Below, one piece after another: positions 4,710 to 5,063 of a DNA stretch of 5,063 nucleotides (positions are counted from its first letter, which is position 1; every line of letters starts with the position of its first letter). The position numbers and the translations under genes were made by a program. The notes under the pieces were generated by a model that saw nothing but the letters and a program-made list of their open reading frames with translations, searched no databases and was not told the DNA's origin. The DNA is from an uncultured Verrucomicrobiota bacterium (GTDB lineage: Bacteria > Verrucomicrobiota > Verrucomicrobiia > Limisphaerales > JADLHS01), in contig CALAYC010000241.1 in assembly GCA_937894935.1 (NCBI GenBank), forward strand, positions 1-5,063. Reading direction: 5' to 3'.

Positions 4710-5063
4710 TTAGGGTTCTTCTAAGTTGGGTGTCTGCAAAACTTCATGCAATTTTTCAGCCAATTCTTTGACAGTGAACATTGCTGTGTTAAGTGCTACG
4801 CGGTCGGCCAGTGTTGGGCTGTAACCAAGCACGTCATTCTTTGAAACGCGGTGCCACAAAGGCAAAATCACCTTCTCTCCGGTTTGCTCTTTTGCAACCA
4901 GTCCGTCTAATTCGTACTGAGGCCAATTTTTCGCAAAAAACGAGGGCGAAAGGACCACTATTCCAAACCGCGCGGAAGCCAGACCACGATCAATTGAGCG
5001 GCGCAAACTGTCCCCAACTTTTAGGGTCATTTCATCGTACCAGATTTTGTGTCCTAAACTAAC
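4710..5063 (-). CDS. TIR-domain protein, 5' end beyond the window
   Basis: The frame is open to the right edge, so the ATG at 5030 is probably internal. The 117 visible residues are the middle and end of a TIR domain. The open codons before 5030 read GHKIWYDE, the usual beta-strand B region. Then come LKVGDSLRRSIDRGLASARFGIVVLSP (BB loop, helix B, strand C), FFAKNWPQYELDGLVAKE, KVILPLWH, and SPTLADRVAL. The glutamate encoded at 4911-4913, in WPQYEL, lies where TIR NADases have their catalytic Glu. The TIR domain ends close to the stop, so it is the C-terminal domain; any N-terminal domain is outside. In bacterial defence, TIR domains use NAD+ to kill the infected cell or make a signal molecule. 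The close downstream mrr gene suggests one operon. NADase activity is inferred from the motif. Confidence 0.88.
   Translation of the reverse strand, partial: VSLGHKIWYDEMTLKVGDSLRRSIDRGLASARFGIVVLSPSFFAKNWPQYELDGLVAKEQTGEKVILPLWHRVSKNDVLGYSPTLADRVALNTAMFTVKELAEKLHEVLQTPNLEEP

Overview
The window looks like the tRNA-proximal end of an integrated genomic island carrying anti-phage genes, from a bacterium probably in or near the Verrucomicrobiota/Planctomycetota. That placement is an inference. It rests on a PEP-CTERM-tailed LamG protein, an integrase with the GNSPQ...FQHYRE box style common in those groups, moderate base composition, and the weak or absent Shine-Dalgarno sequences of most genes.

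Layout. Bases 1-54 are the 3' part of a tRNA-Leu(CAG) gene, running from just before the anticodon loop to an encoded CCA. The next 159 bases form a repeat-rich leader: two GGACTTTCC-type repeats, a small hairpin, and three tandem 10-bp GGCAGCAA units that run into the ribosome binding site. A 454-residue tyrosine recombinase follows on the + strand (214-1578). Together, tRNA 3' end, repeats and integrase form a classic att-int module. A 10-bp perfect inverted repeat (1578-1610) separates the integrase from a convergent small gene on the - strand (1625-1825) for a 66-residue, Cys/His-rich, probably exported protein. A 219-bp divergent intergenic region then leads to a + strand gene (2045-2908) for a stand-alone AbiJ_NTD4-type abortive-infection protein.

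The rest of the window is on the - strand. Transcription runs leftwards through a TIR-domain gene cut by the window edge (5063-4710), a 20-bp gap, an Mrr-type restriction endonuclease gene (4689-3793), and then a gene for a secreted LamG/PEP-CTERM protein (3711-2944) that probably has its own promoter. The last gene converges on the AbiJ gene.

How the genes may work together. Mrr cuts modified foreign DNA in known relatives. TIR domains in bacterial defence usually consume NAD+ or make signalling nucleotides. AbiJ-type proteins are linked to abortive phage infection. The tight TIR-mrr pair is the most interesting arrangement because it could couple a nuclease to a suicide or NADase effector. 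The LamG and Cys-rich secreted proteins have no obvious defence role and may be cargo or chromosomal neighbours. No CRISPR array, rRNA, transposase or second attachment site is visible.
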